Positions 1 through 7,910 are shown, counted from the stretch's first letter. The stretch: 10,424 nucleotides of DNA from an uncultured Carnobacterium sp. (GCA_937967765.1 CALCML010000269.1:1-10424), one strand, 5' to 3'. Numbers and translations: made by a program. Notes: a model not told the origin generated them from the sequence alone.

Positions 1-3000
1 TATGCGATTAAGAAGCTTAGCATGGGAACAGCATCTGTAGCAGTCGCACTTGGATTTCTATTTGTGCAGGGACAAAGCGTTGTTTTAGCCGATACCGTTG
101 AAACAACTCAAAGTACTACTGAAACAAAAACAGAGGAAACGTCTGAAAAAGTAGAAGCAACTACTGAAGAAACAACGACTACCTTTGAGGAACAAGCACC
201 ACGCACTCGTACAAGACGTGAGGCTGGGGACGCTCCTGCAGCAACTTCTCCAGTCGGTTCGGATGTTGAAGATGCTACGACTACTCCTAAAGTTACAAAA
301 CCTGGATTTACTAAGGAATTATCACAAGAAGAATTGCTTAGCCAGGCAAGTTGGATTGATTTTGGTGACGTGGCGAACTGGAGTGGAACTACGACAACTT
401 CAACAGGGCAATTAGCCTTACAAGAAGGGGCTACATATACAAAAGAAATTAGTCCGGGATATGTCGTGACGGTTCGCGTGAAGTCGCTTAAACCATTTAA
501 CGCAACGGAAATCTATAAGAAGAGACTCGAAGCACAAGGGGCAACCGCTGCTGAAAAGAACACTTACGATCCAAACGCAAAAAATGGATATATGAATAGT
601 TCTGAAAGTGCAGATGGGAAACGTGAATTCAAGGCGGGTAAAGAAGCGCTGATTGTTGGGGAACCACAAGACGCGTGGAGTGAAATTTATAATTCAGGAA
701 TCGATACTGGCGAAAAGAGAACAACGATTACGACGCAATATGAAGGCGGAAATGTCGGAGTTCAATTTGAAATTACTGGAACGTATAAAGGAAAAACGGT
801 CAAACCAACTGTTCTCATGACAGAGGGAGATTCGTCTAATCTAGGGGAGTTGTCTCTTTATACAACTAACGGAACGGGTTGGCAGCATTTTGCAGAATGG
901 TATAAATACGATAGCCCTTATACGCTGAATTATTTCCCACAAGATACAAAAGACTTATTCAATCCGAATAAAAAAGTCATTGGATTCAGACCACTACCGA
1001 TTAATGGCGTGAACTACCATAGTGGAGAGTTAGCAGCGATTCGTGAGGCTACGCAGGTCGGGCCTGATAAGAAACCTGTTGCGTGGAAATACTACGGAAG
1101 TCCTGACCAAAAAACAGGCGGACTTGGAACAGGTGTATTTGGACCAAACTTATCTGCTGGTATGGTGGCTGTACCGATTGTCATGACGCAAGGGGCTACC
1201 GAAGTGAGTCTGTATATGGCTTCAGCAAGTAAGCAGTCCGCTATGATTGGATTCTTACCATTTGACGAAAGTGATGCTCCGGAAAGTTATGGAAAAGCTA
1301 TTCACAGTATTAACCAAGTACATAATGTGACTGGGGAAGATGTGAAGCAACCATACCTTGGAGATACACGTCCAGATGTCGATGAAAATGTGGACCGTAC
1401 GAACTGGAAAGGCGACGATGCAGAAGGTTCTGCGGATGAAGGCATTGACCAAATCTTACCAGCGGACCTTAAAGGAAAAACAAACGGTATTTTAGTGTTA
1501 GACCGTACGAATGCAGGCGATTTAACCTTATCCGTTGAGGCACATACAGGTGGAGCAGACGAAGCAACACTATATGGATGGGTAGACTTTAACGGAAATG
1601 GAACTTTTGACGAAGATGAACGTTCTGAAAAACTAACGATTAATGCAGATGGCACAGCTACTCTTGTCTTTAAAGATGCGTTCAAGAAAGTGAATGTTTC
1701 GCTGAGTGAGCTTAGTGCACGTGTGCGAATCGCAAAAGACGCCACTCAAATTGAGAAGCCAATAGGAATGGCCTTGTCAGGTGAAGTGGAAGATTTCGAA
1801 GTACATTTAACATTCTTGCCAAAAGGAAGTAAGACGGAAACGGATGGACTGCAAGGAATTCCGCAGACGGAAACAGTAGTCTTCACACCAAGTGGGAAAC
1901 AACGCTACTCGTTAACAGACGATGCGGTGATTGACGAAGCCATAGAGCCAGTAATCGTTGATGATACAGGTGCCAAAGTGACGCTTGACACTGAAGGGTA
2001 CTATGTTGTGGCTGGTGAAGGGAAATATAAAGTCACGGGAGCAGGGAAAGATGTGACCGTTACATTTATTCCAGAAGCAGGATTTGTCGGAACGGGCAAA
2101 GGAATCACAATTCGTCGTACGGACGATAACGGAAATGATACCGGATGGACGCCAGTGAGTGCGAATGAGAAAATCGTAAGCGACCAAACAGGAACCATGG
2201 ACGGAAGCTATATTCCAACGGTTGTCCCAATGTCCAAAGAACTTACAAGTACAAAAGTACAAGGGCTCGTTCATGAGAAAACACCAAAGTTCGAAGGCAA
2301 GGATGGAGCCGTTACACCGTCAAGCGAGAAGCCAATGATCCTAGTTGATCCAAAAACTGGCAAGGCGCTTGGTGCGAGTGCTCCAGCGATGAAAGATGGA
2401 AAAGAGGTTGGAACGTACACGGTCGATGAAACGACTGGTAAAGTCACGTTCACACCGAATAAAGACTTCAGAGGAACCGCAGACGCAATCGTGCTTCAAG
2501 TGATTGAAAAAGCAACAGGAAAAGCAATTGCTGGCTTGAAATATACGCCGACTGTTACGCCAACCACTCCAACGGGAGAAGATGTAACAACGACTGGTAA
2601 ACAAGGCAAAGTTCAAACTGGAACACCGAAGTTTACAGAAGGCGACGCGGAAGTTCCGTTGAAAGTAGACTCAGACCAACCAGCCAAATTCGTGGTGAAT
2701 GGAACGGCAGTAGAAGAAACAACAATCGACGCGACAAAAGATGGCGCGAAGGTTGGAAAATATACGCTTGATCCACTAACAGGCGAAGTGACATTTACAC
2801 CAAATAAAGATTTTGTAGGAACACCAGATGCGGTGACTGTTCAAGTCAAAGACGAAAATGGAACTGCGACAACTGCGAAGTACACACCAACTGTGACGGC
2901 AGTAACGCCAACAGGAGAAGATGCGACATCAACAGGTAAACAAGGGAAAGTTCAAACGGGAACTCCGAAGTTTACTGAGGGAGATGCGGAAGTTCCGTTG

Positions 3001-4875
3001 AAAGTTGACGCAGATCAACCAGCGAAGTTTATCGTAAATGGAACTGCAGTAGAAGAAACAACGATTGACGCAACGAAAGATGGCGAGAAAGTTGGAACTT
3101 ACGAAATTAATCCACTGACTGGTGAAGTAACATTCACACCAAATAAAGACTTTGTAGGAACACCAGATGCGGCAACTATTCAAGTCAAAGACGAGAATGG
3201 AACTGCGACAACTGCGAAGTACACACCGACTGTGACAGCAGTAACGCCAACAGGAGAAGATGTAACAACGACAGGTAAACAAGGGAAAGTCCAAACAGGA
3301 ACACCGAAGTTTACTGAAGGGGACGCGGAAGTTCCATTGAAAGTAGACGCAGACCAACCAGCGAAGTTCGTGGTGAATGGAACTGCGGTAGACGATACAA
3401 TGATCGACGCTATGAAAGATGGCGCGAAAGTTGGTACTTATACGATTAATCCATTAACAGGCGAAGTTACGTTCACACCAAATAAAGATTTCGTAGGGAC
3501 TCCAGATACGGCTACCGTTCAAGTCAGAGATGAGAATGGAATAAGTGCAACGGCGAAGTATATACCAACTGTAACGTCAGTAACGCCAACGGGAGAAGAT
3601 GCGGCTTCGACTGGTAAACAAGGGAAAGTTCAAATCGGAACACCGAAGTTTACCGAGGGAGATGTGGAGGTTCCGTTGAAAGTAGACGCAGACCAACCAG
3701 CGAAGTTCGTGGTGAATGGAACAGCGGTAGACGATACAACGATTGACGCTGTAAAAGACGGCGCAAAAGTTGGAACTTACGCAATTGATCCATTAACAGG
3801 TGAAGTGATATTTACACCAAATAAAGATTTTGTAGGGACTCCAGATGCGGCTACAGTTCAAGTCAAAGACGAGAATGGAACTAGCGCAACTGCGAAGTAC
3901 ATTCCAACCGTGACAGCAGTAACGCCAACAGGAGAAGATGCGACTTCGACTGGTAAACAAGGGAAAGTCCAAACAGGAACACCGAAGTTTACTGAAGGCG
4001 ACGTGGAAGTTCCGTTGAAGGTGGATGCAGACCAACCAGCAAAATTCGTGGTGAATGGAACGGCAGTAGAAGAAACAACGATTGACGCGACAAAAGATGG
4101 CGCAAAAGTTGGTACTTACACGATTAATCCATTGACAGGTGAAGTGATATTTACACCAAATAAAGATTTTTCTGGAACACCAGATGCGGTGACGGTTCAA
4201 GTCAGAGACGAGAATGGAACAACCGCGACAGCGAAGTACACACCGACTGTGACAGCAGTTACTCCAACAGGAGAAGATGTAACTTCAACGGACGTTCAAG
4301 GGAAGACACAAACTGCTAAGCCAACTTTTACAGAAGGCGACGCGGAAGTACCGCTAGATGATAGCGTACCGGCTACTTTTGAAGATGGAACGACTGAGAA
4401 GGTCATTGCGGGTGTTGGAACATTTACCGTAGCAGCGGACGGAACGATTACCTTTGTTCCAGAAGCGAGCTTTACAGGCGAAACGCCAGCGGTAACGATT
4501 CAACGTGTGGATATGAATGGCACAGTTGCAAAAGCAAGCTACACAGCAACAGTGACGCCGGCTCCAGTGGAACCAGAAAAACCTGAGGAACCAACGAAGC
4601 CTGAAAATCCAGCGCAACCTGAGGAACCTGCTAAACCAGTTGAACCTGAAAATCCAGCGCAACCTGAAGAACCTGCTAAACCAGTTGAACCATCTGAGCC
4701 AAAACAAGAAGCTCCACAGCAAACGGTTGTAGCACCAGCTGTTGAAAAAACAACTCAAACAGAATTACCAAATACGGGGACAACAGATGAGTTTGCGATT
4801 TTCAATGCGGCGGCTTTTAGCATTTTAGCTTCATTAGGCCTTGTAGCCACTTCTCGTAAAAAAGAAGAAGCTTAA
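1..4875 (+). CDS. CshA-type fibrillar surface adhesin, LPXTG-anchored (5' end outside window)
   Basis: This is a cell-wall adhesin probably displayed as a surface fibril that binds host or bacterial ligands. The frame is open from base 1. The first in-window residues, YAIKKLSMGTASVAVALG, are the core of a YSIRK-type signal, so the true start lies upstream and the ATG at 22 is internal. Counting from base 1, signal cleavage is likely after VVLA (about residue 30). A Thr/Glu-rich linker follows, then a non-repetitive CshA-like N-terminal region (about 118-605) with WVDFNGNG (527-534) and GEVEDF (594-599), typical of a GEVED-type domain. Two diverged fibril repeats (about 608-855) precede five 113-aa repeats (856-1420) and a shorter sixth (1421-1520). 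A Pro/Glu wall-spanning segment, LPNTG (1589-1593), a hydrophobic helix and an RKKEEA tail complete a sortase A signal. The 1,624 visible residues are short for CshA of Streptococcus gordonii, which is about 2,500. The CshA-family call is confident; the ligand is unknown. Confidence 0.93.
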   Translation, partial: YAIKKLSMGTASVAVALGFLFVQGQSVVLADTVETTQSTTETKTEETSEKVEATTEETTTTFEEQAPRTRTRREAGDAPAATSPVGSDVEDATTTPKVTKPGFTKELSQEELLSQASWIDFGDVANWSGTTTTSTGQLALQEGATYTKEISPGYVVTVRVKSLKPFNATEIYKKRLEAQGATAAEKNTYDPNAKNGYMNSSESADGKREFKAGKEALIVGEPQDAWSEIYNSGIDTGEKRTTITTQYEGGNVGVQFEITGTYKGKTVKPTVLMTEGDSSNLGELSLYTTNGTGWQHFAEWYKYDSPYTLNYFPQDTKDLFNPNKKVIGFRPLPINGVNYHSGELAAIREATQVGPDKKPVAWKYYGSPDQKTGGLGTGVFGPNLSAGMVAVPIVMTQGATEVSLYMASASKQSAMIGFLPFDESDAPESYGKAIHSINQVHNVTGEDVKQPYLGDTRPDVDENVDRTNWKGDDAEGSADEGIDQILPADLKGKTNGILVLDRTNAGDLTLSVEAHTGGADEATLYGWVDFNGNGTFDEDERSEKLTINADGTATLVFKDAFKKVNVSLSELSARVRIAKDATQIEKPIGMALSGEVEDFEVHLTFLPKGSKTETDGLQGIPQTETVVFTPSGKQRYSLTDDAVIDEAIEPVIVDDTGAKVTLDTEGYYVVAGEGKYKVTGAGKDVTVTFIPEAGFVGTGKGITIRRTDDNGNDTGWTPVSANEKIVSDQTGTMDGSYIPTVVPMSKELTSTKVQGLVHEKTPKFEGKDGAVTPSSEKPMILVDPKTGKALGASAPAMKDGKEVGTYTVDETTGKVTFTPNKDFRGTADAIVLQVIEKATGKAIAGLKYTPTVTPTTPTGEDVTTTGKQGKVQTGTPKFTEGDAEVPLKVDSDQPAKFVVNGTAVEETTIDATKDGAKVGKYTLDPLTGEVTFTPNKDFVGTPDAVTVQVKDENGTATTAKYTPTVTAVTPTGEDATSTGKQGKVQTGTPKFTEGDAEVPLKVDADQPAKFIVNGTAVEETTIDATKDGEKVGTYEINPLTGEVTFTPNKDFVGTPDAATIQVKDENGTATTAKYTPTVTAVTPTGEDVTTTGKQGKVQTGTPKFTEGDAEVPLKVDADQPAKFVVNGTAVDDTMIDAMKDGAKVGTYTINPLTGEVTFTPNKDFVGTPDTATVQVRDENGISATAKYIPTVTSVTPTGEDAASTGKQGKVQIGTPKFTEGDVEVPLKVDADQPAKFVVNGTAVDDTTIDAVKDGAKVGTYAIDPLTGEVIFTPNKDFVGTPDAATVQVKDENGTSATAKYIPTVTAVTPTGEDATSTGKQGKVQTGTPKFTEGDVEVPLKVDADQPAKFVVNGTAVEETTIDATKDGAKVGTYTINPLTGEVIFTPNKDFSGTPDAVTVQVRDENGTTATAKYTPTVTAVTPTGEDVTSTDVQGKTQTAKPTFTEGDAEVPLDDSVPATFEDGTTEKVIAGVGTFTVAADGTITFVPEASFTGETPAVTIQRVDMNGTVAKASYTATVTPAPVEPEKPEEPTKPENPAQPEEPAKPVEPENPAQPEEPAKPVEPSEPKQEAPQQTVVAPAVEKTTQTELPNTGTTDEFAIFNAAAFSILASLGLVATSRKKEEA
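2566..4560 (+). repeat. CshA fibril repeats: five 339-bp units plus one shorter unit
   Basis: Units start at 2566, 2905, 3244, 3583 and 3922, each exactly 339 bp (113 codons) with no indel. A diverged unit of about 300 bp follows at 4261-4560. Every unit opens with TPTGED and the full units carry GKQGKVQ, PKFTEGD, PLKVD, NPLTGEV or DPLTGEV, FTPNKDF and AKYxPTVT. Two more diverged copies lie upstream (about 1822-2565). Exact length conservation fits a folded beta-sandwich-like module stacked along a fibril; copy number may vary between strains by recombination. Confidence 0.92.
4600..4689 (+). repeat. 45-bp tandem duplication in the Pro/Glu wall-spanning segment
   Basis: Two 45-bp units, 4600-4644 and 4645-4689, differ by a single synonymous base (GAG versus GAA) and each encodes PENPAQPEEPAKPVE. 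Near identity at DNA level points to a recent duplication. The segment probably spans peptidoglycan next to the sorting signal, and its length could vary by slippage. Confidence 0.85.
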
Positions 4876-4890
4876 TTTATAACTAACACA

Positions 4891-4927
4891 AAGCGTGAGA
4901 CTAGAATTCCTAGTGTCACGCTTTTTT
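4891..4927 (+). terminator. Rho-independent terminator of the adhesin gene
   Basis: A 14-bp stem (4891-4904 with 4910-4923) has one G/G mismatch and a 5-base loop, and its 3' end runs into six T (4922-4927). It begins 16 bases after the adhesin stop and separates the gene from the peptidase promoter. Confidence 0.92.
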
Positions 4928-4931
4928 GACG

Positions 4932-4960
4932 TTGCAAAACTTTTAATATCAGAGTAGACT
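4932..4960 (+). promoter_or_regulatory. Sigma-A promoter of the S9 peptidase gene
   Basis: TTGCAA (4932-4937), a 17-base spacer and TAGACT (4955-4960) give a predicted start near 4967. An AAGGAGTG ribosome binding site (4979-4986) precedes the ATG at 4993. The position right after the adhesin terminator supports independent transcription of the peptidase. Confidence 0.68.
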
Positions 4961-4992
4961 AGAAAGGTACACACTGAAAAGGAGTGATTTGA

Positions 4993-6942
4993 ATGAAGAA
5001 AATCGAACAAAAAGATTTATTCGAGTTGAAAAATGTAGGGCAACCTGTTGTGGCAGGAGATGCTTTCTTTTTTACAGAAACAAAAATGAACGAAAAGAAA
5101 AATACGTATGAGACAGCTATCTATAAGTACACTGCTGACGGAAACGTGGCGTATGGAGACGAAGGAACGGTGAATTCATCGCTGAAAGTCTCTCCAGACG
5201 GGAAATGGATTAGCTTCATCAGCAATGCAGGGGAAGAAAAGACGCCTCAACTAAAAATCCAATCAGTTCAAGGTGGGAAAGCCGTCGCCTTAACAGAAGA
5301 GAAAAAAGGCGTGTCTAGTTACGTGTGGGCAAAAGATAGCAAGTCTATCGTTTTCCAAACAACAAAACCAGAGGAAGAAGAGAAGAAAGAAGAATTCCCT
5401 CAACCAATTGTCGTTGAAAAAATAACGTATCGTTTTGACGGTGGAACATTCTTACCAAACGACGAAGTGACACAAATCAAAAAAGTGGACGTTGCTACAA
5501 AAGAAGTGACAACACTGCTTGAATCAAAAGAATCTATCGGACTTCGCGATGTATTGCATAATGAAACAACACTTGTAGTGGACCGCGATTTATCAAACGT
5601 TCGCTGGACATTAGACAGTGCAGAAGCGTGCTACGTGGACGTTGCAACAGGCGACATTCATCCGATTCTTGAATCAGGAACAGATGAATCTTATCGCTAT
5701 GTGTTAGATGCAAAATACGGCGCAGTCCTACAATATAGTTCAGGGAAACACGGATTCGTGACGCAAGCGGATTTAATCGTGAACTTCGACAGTAAACCAG
5801 ATGTAGAAGGCTATATTTTAAACTTAACAGCCGACCTTGATGTGGAATGGGGCGACTGGCTCGTGGCGGATTTCCAACAAGCCGTGACTGGAGTTGAGCC
5901 ACAATGGTTTGACGAAGAAAGCTTCTTAGCATGCGCAAGTGTAGAAGGTAAAACGGTTCTTTATCGTTTGTATTTAGACGGACGAGTGGAAAAAATCTTC
6001 GATGAACTCTTACACCTAACAGGAGCAACGATTATCTCTGAAGCCGAGTTATTCATCACGTACTCAACCACAACGGTACCAAGCGTATTAGCGCGCTTGA
6101 ACCTAACAACAGGCGAAATCACAGACCTTTATAATCCAAACGAAGCGTACTTAGCTGAGCACATCGTTACAACGCCTGAACGCTTCACTTATAAAGGATA
6201 CGACAACTGGGATATCCACGGATGGTACATGCCACCAGTAGAAAAAGCAGACAAGCATGCGGCAATTCTGTATGTCCACGGTGGACCACAAGTGGCTTAC
6301 GGCGAAAGCTTCTTCCATGAAATGCAAGCCCTCGCTGCAAAAGGTTATGGCGTAATTATGATTAACCCACGCGGAAGTAACACATATGGACAAGACTTCG
6401 TGAAGAGTATTCTTGGCGATTACGGGAACCACGATTTCGACGACTTAATGATGGGGGTAGACTATATCTTAGAAACACATCCTGAAGTCGACGCGGACCA
6501 ATTATACGTTGCCGGAGGAAGCTACGGCGGATTCATGACCAACTGGATTGTAACGCATACCGACCGCTTCCGTGCAGCTGTTACACAACGTTCAATCAGT
6601 AACTGGATTAGCTTCTACGGAACAAGTGACATCGGCCCGTTCTTCGTGGAAAAACAGTTGCTTGATGACATTAACAATCCACAACGCTTATGGGAAATGT
6701 CACCAGTAGCTCATGCGAAAAACGCGAAGACGCCATTACTTGTCTTACACGGACAAAGTGACTTACGTTGCCCACAAGAGCAAGGGGAGCAAATGTATAT
6801 GGCCATGCGTAAAAACAAAGTGCCAACAAAAATGATTTTATTCCCTCAGTCTAGCCACGGACTATCTCGTCAAGGATTACCAAACCTTCGTCAAGCGCGT
6901 CTAAAAGCTATTACAGACTGGTTTGAGGAATATTCAAAATAA
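4993..6942 (+). CDS. S9-family serine peptidase (acylaminoacyl-peptidase/prolyl oligopeptidase type)
   Basis: The gene encodes a 649-aa serine peptidase expected to trim short or N-blocked peptides in the cytoplasm, since no signal peptide or membrane segment is visible. Residues about 1-370 have the beta-propeller character of S9 enzymes, for example KVSPDGKWISF (about 63-73). Residues about 390-649 form an alpha/beta-hydrolase domain. The oxyanion-side motif HGGP is at 429-432, the nucleophile elbow GGSYGG contains Ser510, and Asp590 (GQSD) and His622 (SSHG) complete the triad. The length is normal for the YuxL/acylaminoacyl-peptidase group. A Lys/Glu-rich stretch near residues 125-135 probably forms a charged surface loop between blades. 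The ATG at 4993 follows a good ribosome binding site and its own promoter, so the gene seems monocistronic. Exact substrate preference (exopeptidase versus oligopeptidase) cannot be read from sequence. Confidence 0.93.
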   Translation: MKKIEQKDLFELKNVGQPVVAGDAFFFTETKMNEKKNTYETAIYKYTADGNVAYGDEGTVNSSLKVSPDGKWISFISNAGEEKTPQLKIQSVQGGKAVALTEEKKGVSSYVWAKDSKSIVFQTTKPEEEEKKEEFPQPIVVEKITYRFDGGTFLPNDEVTQIKKVDVATKEVTTLLESKESIGLRDVLHNETTLVVDRDLSNVRWTLDSAEACYVDVATGDIHPILESGTDESYRYVLDAKYGAVLQYSSGKHGFVTQADLIVNFDSKPDVEGYILNLTADLDVEWGDWLVADFQQAVTGVEPQWFDEESFLACASVEGKTVLYRLYLDGRVEKIFDELLHLTGATIISEAELFITYSTTTVPSVLARLNLTTGEITDLYNPNEAYLAEHIVTTPERFTYKGYDNWDIHGWYMPPVEKADKHAAILYVHGGPQVAYGESFFHEMQALAAKGYGVIMINPRGSNTYGQDFVKSILGDYGNHDFDDLMMGVDYILETHPEVDADQLYVAGGSYGGFMTNWIVTHTDRFRAAVTQRSISNWISFYGTSDIGPFFVEKQLLDDINNPQRLWEMSPVAHAKNAKTPLLVLHGQSDLRCPQEQGEQMYMAMRKNKVPTKMILFPQSSHGLSRQGLPNLRQARLKAITDWFEEYSK

Positions 6943-6944
6943 CA

Positions 6945-6975
6945 GCGTCCTCTCTCAAACAGCAGAGGTTGACGC
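6945..6975. terminator. Weak hairpin after the S9 peptidase, possible terminator
   Basis: GCGT plus CCTCT (6945-6953) pair with AGAGG and ACGC (6964-6968, 6972-6975), leaving a 3-base bulge and a 10-base loop. It starts 3 bases after the peptidase stop. No T-run follows on the plus strand. On the minus strand the next bases are TGTTATTTT, so it might instead stop transcripts coming from the right. It is a weak candidate in either direction. Confidence 0.35.
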
Positions 6976-6987
6976 ACTTACTAATTG

Positions 6988-7174
6988 ATTGATTTCGAAG
7001 AATCAACGGATTTTATAATAGCTGTAATAGGAAAAAGATTAAATGCAAATTAGCGGACGTTAGAATGAAATTCTTACGTCCGCTTTGAGCATTAAAGGGG
7101 AGAGACAATAGGCTCGACCCGGTCTTCTATTACAGCTATTATCAAAAAATCCGTAAGGATTCTGAGAAATCAAT
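6988..7174. repeat. 187-bp structured inverted-repeat element (ncRNA- or MITE-like)
   Basis: The outer arms 6988-7030 and 7127-7174 pair over 40 bp: 9 bp, a GA/GA symmetric mismatch, 6 bp, a 1x3 internal loop, 9 bp, a 3-base bulge, then 16 uninterrupted bp (ATAATAGCTGTAATAG with CTATTACAGCTATTAT). Inside lies a second hairpin: TTAAATGC (7039-7046) pairs with GCATTAA (7089-7095) with one bulged A, and 7052-7065 pairs with 7071-7084 at 13 of 14 positions around a TGAAA loop. A small third stem, 7103-7106 with 7122-7125, has a GC-rich loop. The whole resembles a three-way junction. A TATAAT (7014-7019) sits in the left arm. No coding frame explains it and no target-site duplication is evident. 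I cannot assign it to a known RNA family; a small non-autonomous transposon is the main alternative. Confidence 0.8.
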
Positions 7175-7195
7175 AGACATACAACCATTTAAATA

Positions 7196-7219
7196 GGGTG
7201 AGTCGACATCGGCTCACCC
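7196..7219. other. 10-bp hairpin in the 3' region between convergent genes
   Basis: GGGTGAGTCG (7196-7205) pairs with CGGCTCACCC (7210-7219) around an ACAT loop, with one T/G pair. No T-run follows on either strand. It lies 42 bases past the stop of the minus-strand 165-aa gene, so it may stabilise that transcript's 3' end or be a weak terminator. Confidence 0.55.
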
Positions 7220-7260
7220 ATGTTGCTTAATTAGAATAATAAAGAGTAGAGTTTATTAGC

Positions 7261-7758
7261 CTAATTGAACAAATTTAAATGTTGTTGCATGGTCTCCGCA
7301 CTAGACTGCAACTGTTGAAGAGAAGTATTAAAGTCTTTCATCCACTCGGTTGAAACGACTGACAATTTTAACCGTGCTTCGTTTGTCATGCGAAGCAACG
7401 TTTCAAGCGACTGCAAAATATCGTCGGATTCCTTGCCGACAAGTTCCGTTCGGTAAGTAGCAATCAACTGTTTACGGTCTGCTTGAAATTGTTCATACAG
7501 TAACCTGTCACAAGACGCACCTGAAAAACAAGTTCGAGCAGTTCGGTTTTCCGTGTTACAAATCATGATGATGTTATCTGCATTCTGAAATCGTTGTTGA
7601 TGTGGATCTTGATTTTTCGGATTGTCACATAACTCCATGGTTTGTGCCTGCACTCGAAACCACTTGAGGCATTTCTCTTCGGGGATACCAAAGCGTTCGA
7701 GGGCGCGCTGTTTAAAGTGTTTTGTGAGAGAATACTGTTGAAAATTCGGAAGTCCCAT
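7261..7758 (-). CDS. Hypothetical protein, 165 aa, unrecognised family
   Basis: I do not recognise this protein. The start is the ATG at 7758-7756 (MGLPNFQQYSL), because a strong AAAGGAGGTG site lies just upstream; a longer frame from a TTG at 7779 would place that site inside the coding region. It has no signal peptide or membrane segment, so it is probably cytoplasmic. The N-terminal part contains KHFKQRALERFGIPEEKCLKWF (split here as KHFKQRALERFGI and PEEKCLKWF), loosely like the helix of small DUF4258-type or toxin-like folds. Then comes a likely beta strand, NIIMICNTENRTARTCFSG, and a nearby Cys in ASCD. From about residue 85 on it is charged and probably helical or coiled-coil, ending in a Gln-rich tail. 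It is convergent with the peptidase gene and divergent from the infC operon, with its own promoter. Spare Cys residues could bind metal or be incidental. The call as a real gene rests on its promoter, ribosome binding site and length. Confidence 0.8.
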   Translation of the reverse strand: MGLPNFQQYSLTKHFKQRALERFGIPEEKCLKWFRVQAQTMELCDNPKNQDPHQQRFQNADNIIMICNTENRTARTCFSGASCDRLLYEQFQADRKQLIATYRTELVGKESDDILQSLETLLRMTNEARLKLSVVSTEWMKDFNTSLQQLQSSAETMQQHLNLFN

Positions 7759-7764
7759 AGCGTA

Positions 7765-7774
7765 CACCTCCTTT
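7765..7774 (-). promoter_or_regulatory. Ribosome binding site fixing the start of the 165-aa gene
   Basis: On the minus strand AAAGGAGGTG lies 6 bases before the ATG at 7758. This near-perfect anti-16S match rules out the in-frame TTG at 7779 as the start. Confidence 0.85.
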
Positions 7775-7791
7775 CTCAAATTCTCACCTAT

Positions 7792-7820
7792 ATTATACTC
7801 CTCACGATAGAGAAAAACAT
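7792..7820 (-). promoter_or_regulatory. Promoter of the 165-aa gene
   Basis: On the minus strand a perfect TATAAT occupies 7797-7792. The -35 is poor (ATGTTT at 7820-7815 with a 17-base spacer). A start near 7785 would give a leader of about 27 bases before the ATG. It is back-to-back with the infC promoters, whose first -35 begins at 7840. Confidence 0.6.
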
Positions 7821-7839
7821 GAAAAGAAGAGTAGATTTG

Positions 7840-7868
7840 TTGACGAATTTGAGGGAATACTGTATTCT
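7840..7868 (+). promoter_or_regulatory. Upstream promoter (P1) of the infC operon
   Basis: TTGACG (7840-7845), a 17-base spacer and TATTCT (7863-7868) predict a start near 7875. It lies 71 bases before a second, stronger promoter in the same direction, so P1 transcripts would carry a longer leader. Confidence 0.6.
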
Positions 7869-7910
7869 ACTAAAAGGAAAAATTAATAGTTACCTGTAAA
7901 GGGATATGTG

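Noticed and set aside
2929..4200. Long minus-strand frames opposite the adhesin repeats
   Set aside because: They repeat with the 339-bp unit, are rich in Cys, Phe and Arg, and are simple antisense shadows of the adhesin codons.
2566..4560. CRISPR or other DNA-level array
   Set aside because: The units are 339 bp, in frame and translated as fibril modules; there are no short repeats with unique spacers.
22..4875. ATG at 22 as start of the adhesin
   Set aside because: The codons before it complete a YSIRK-type signal motif in the same frame, so the coding sequence begins upstream of the window.
6988..7174. Retron ncRNA, tmRNA, 6S RNA or CRISPR-associated RNA
   Set aside because: No reverse transcriptase or cas gene is nearby, there is no tRNA-like end or tag frame, and the nearly full outer pairing with a branched core does not fit the 6S bubble plan as I know it.
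7642..7899. Plus-strand 85-codon frame overlapping the 165-aa gene start
   Set aside because: It runs antisense to a better supported gene and across both promoters, with no ribosome binding site and no recognisable sequence.
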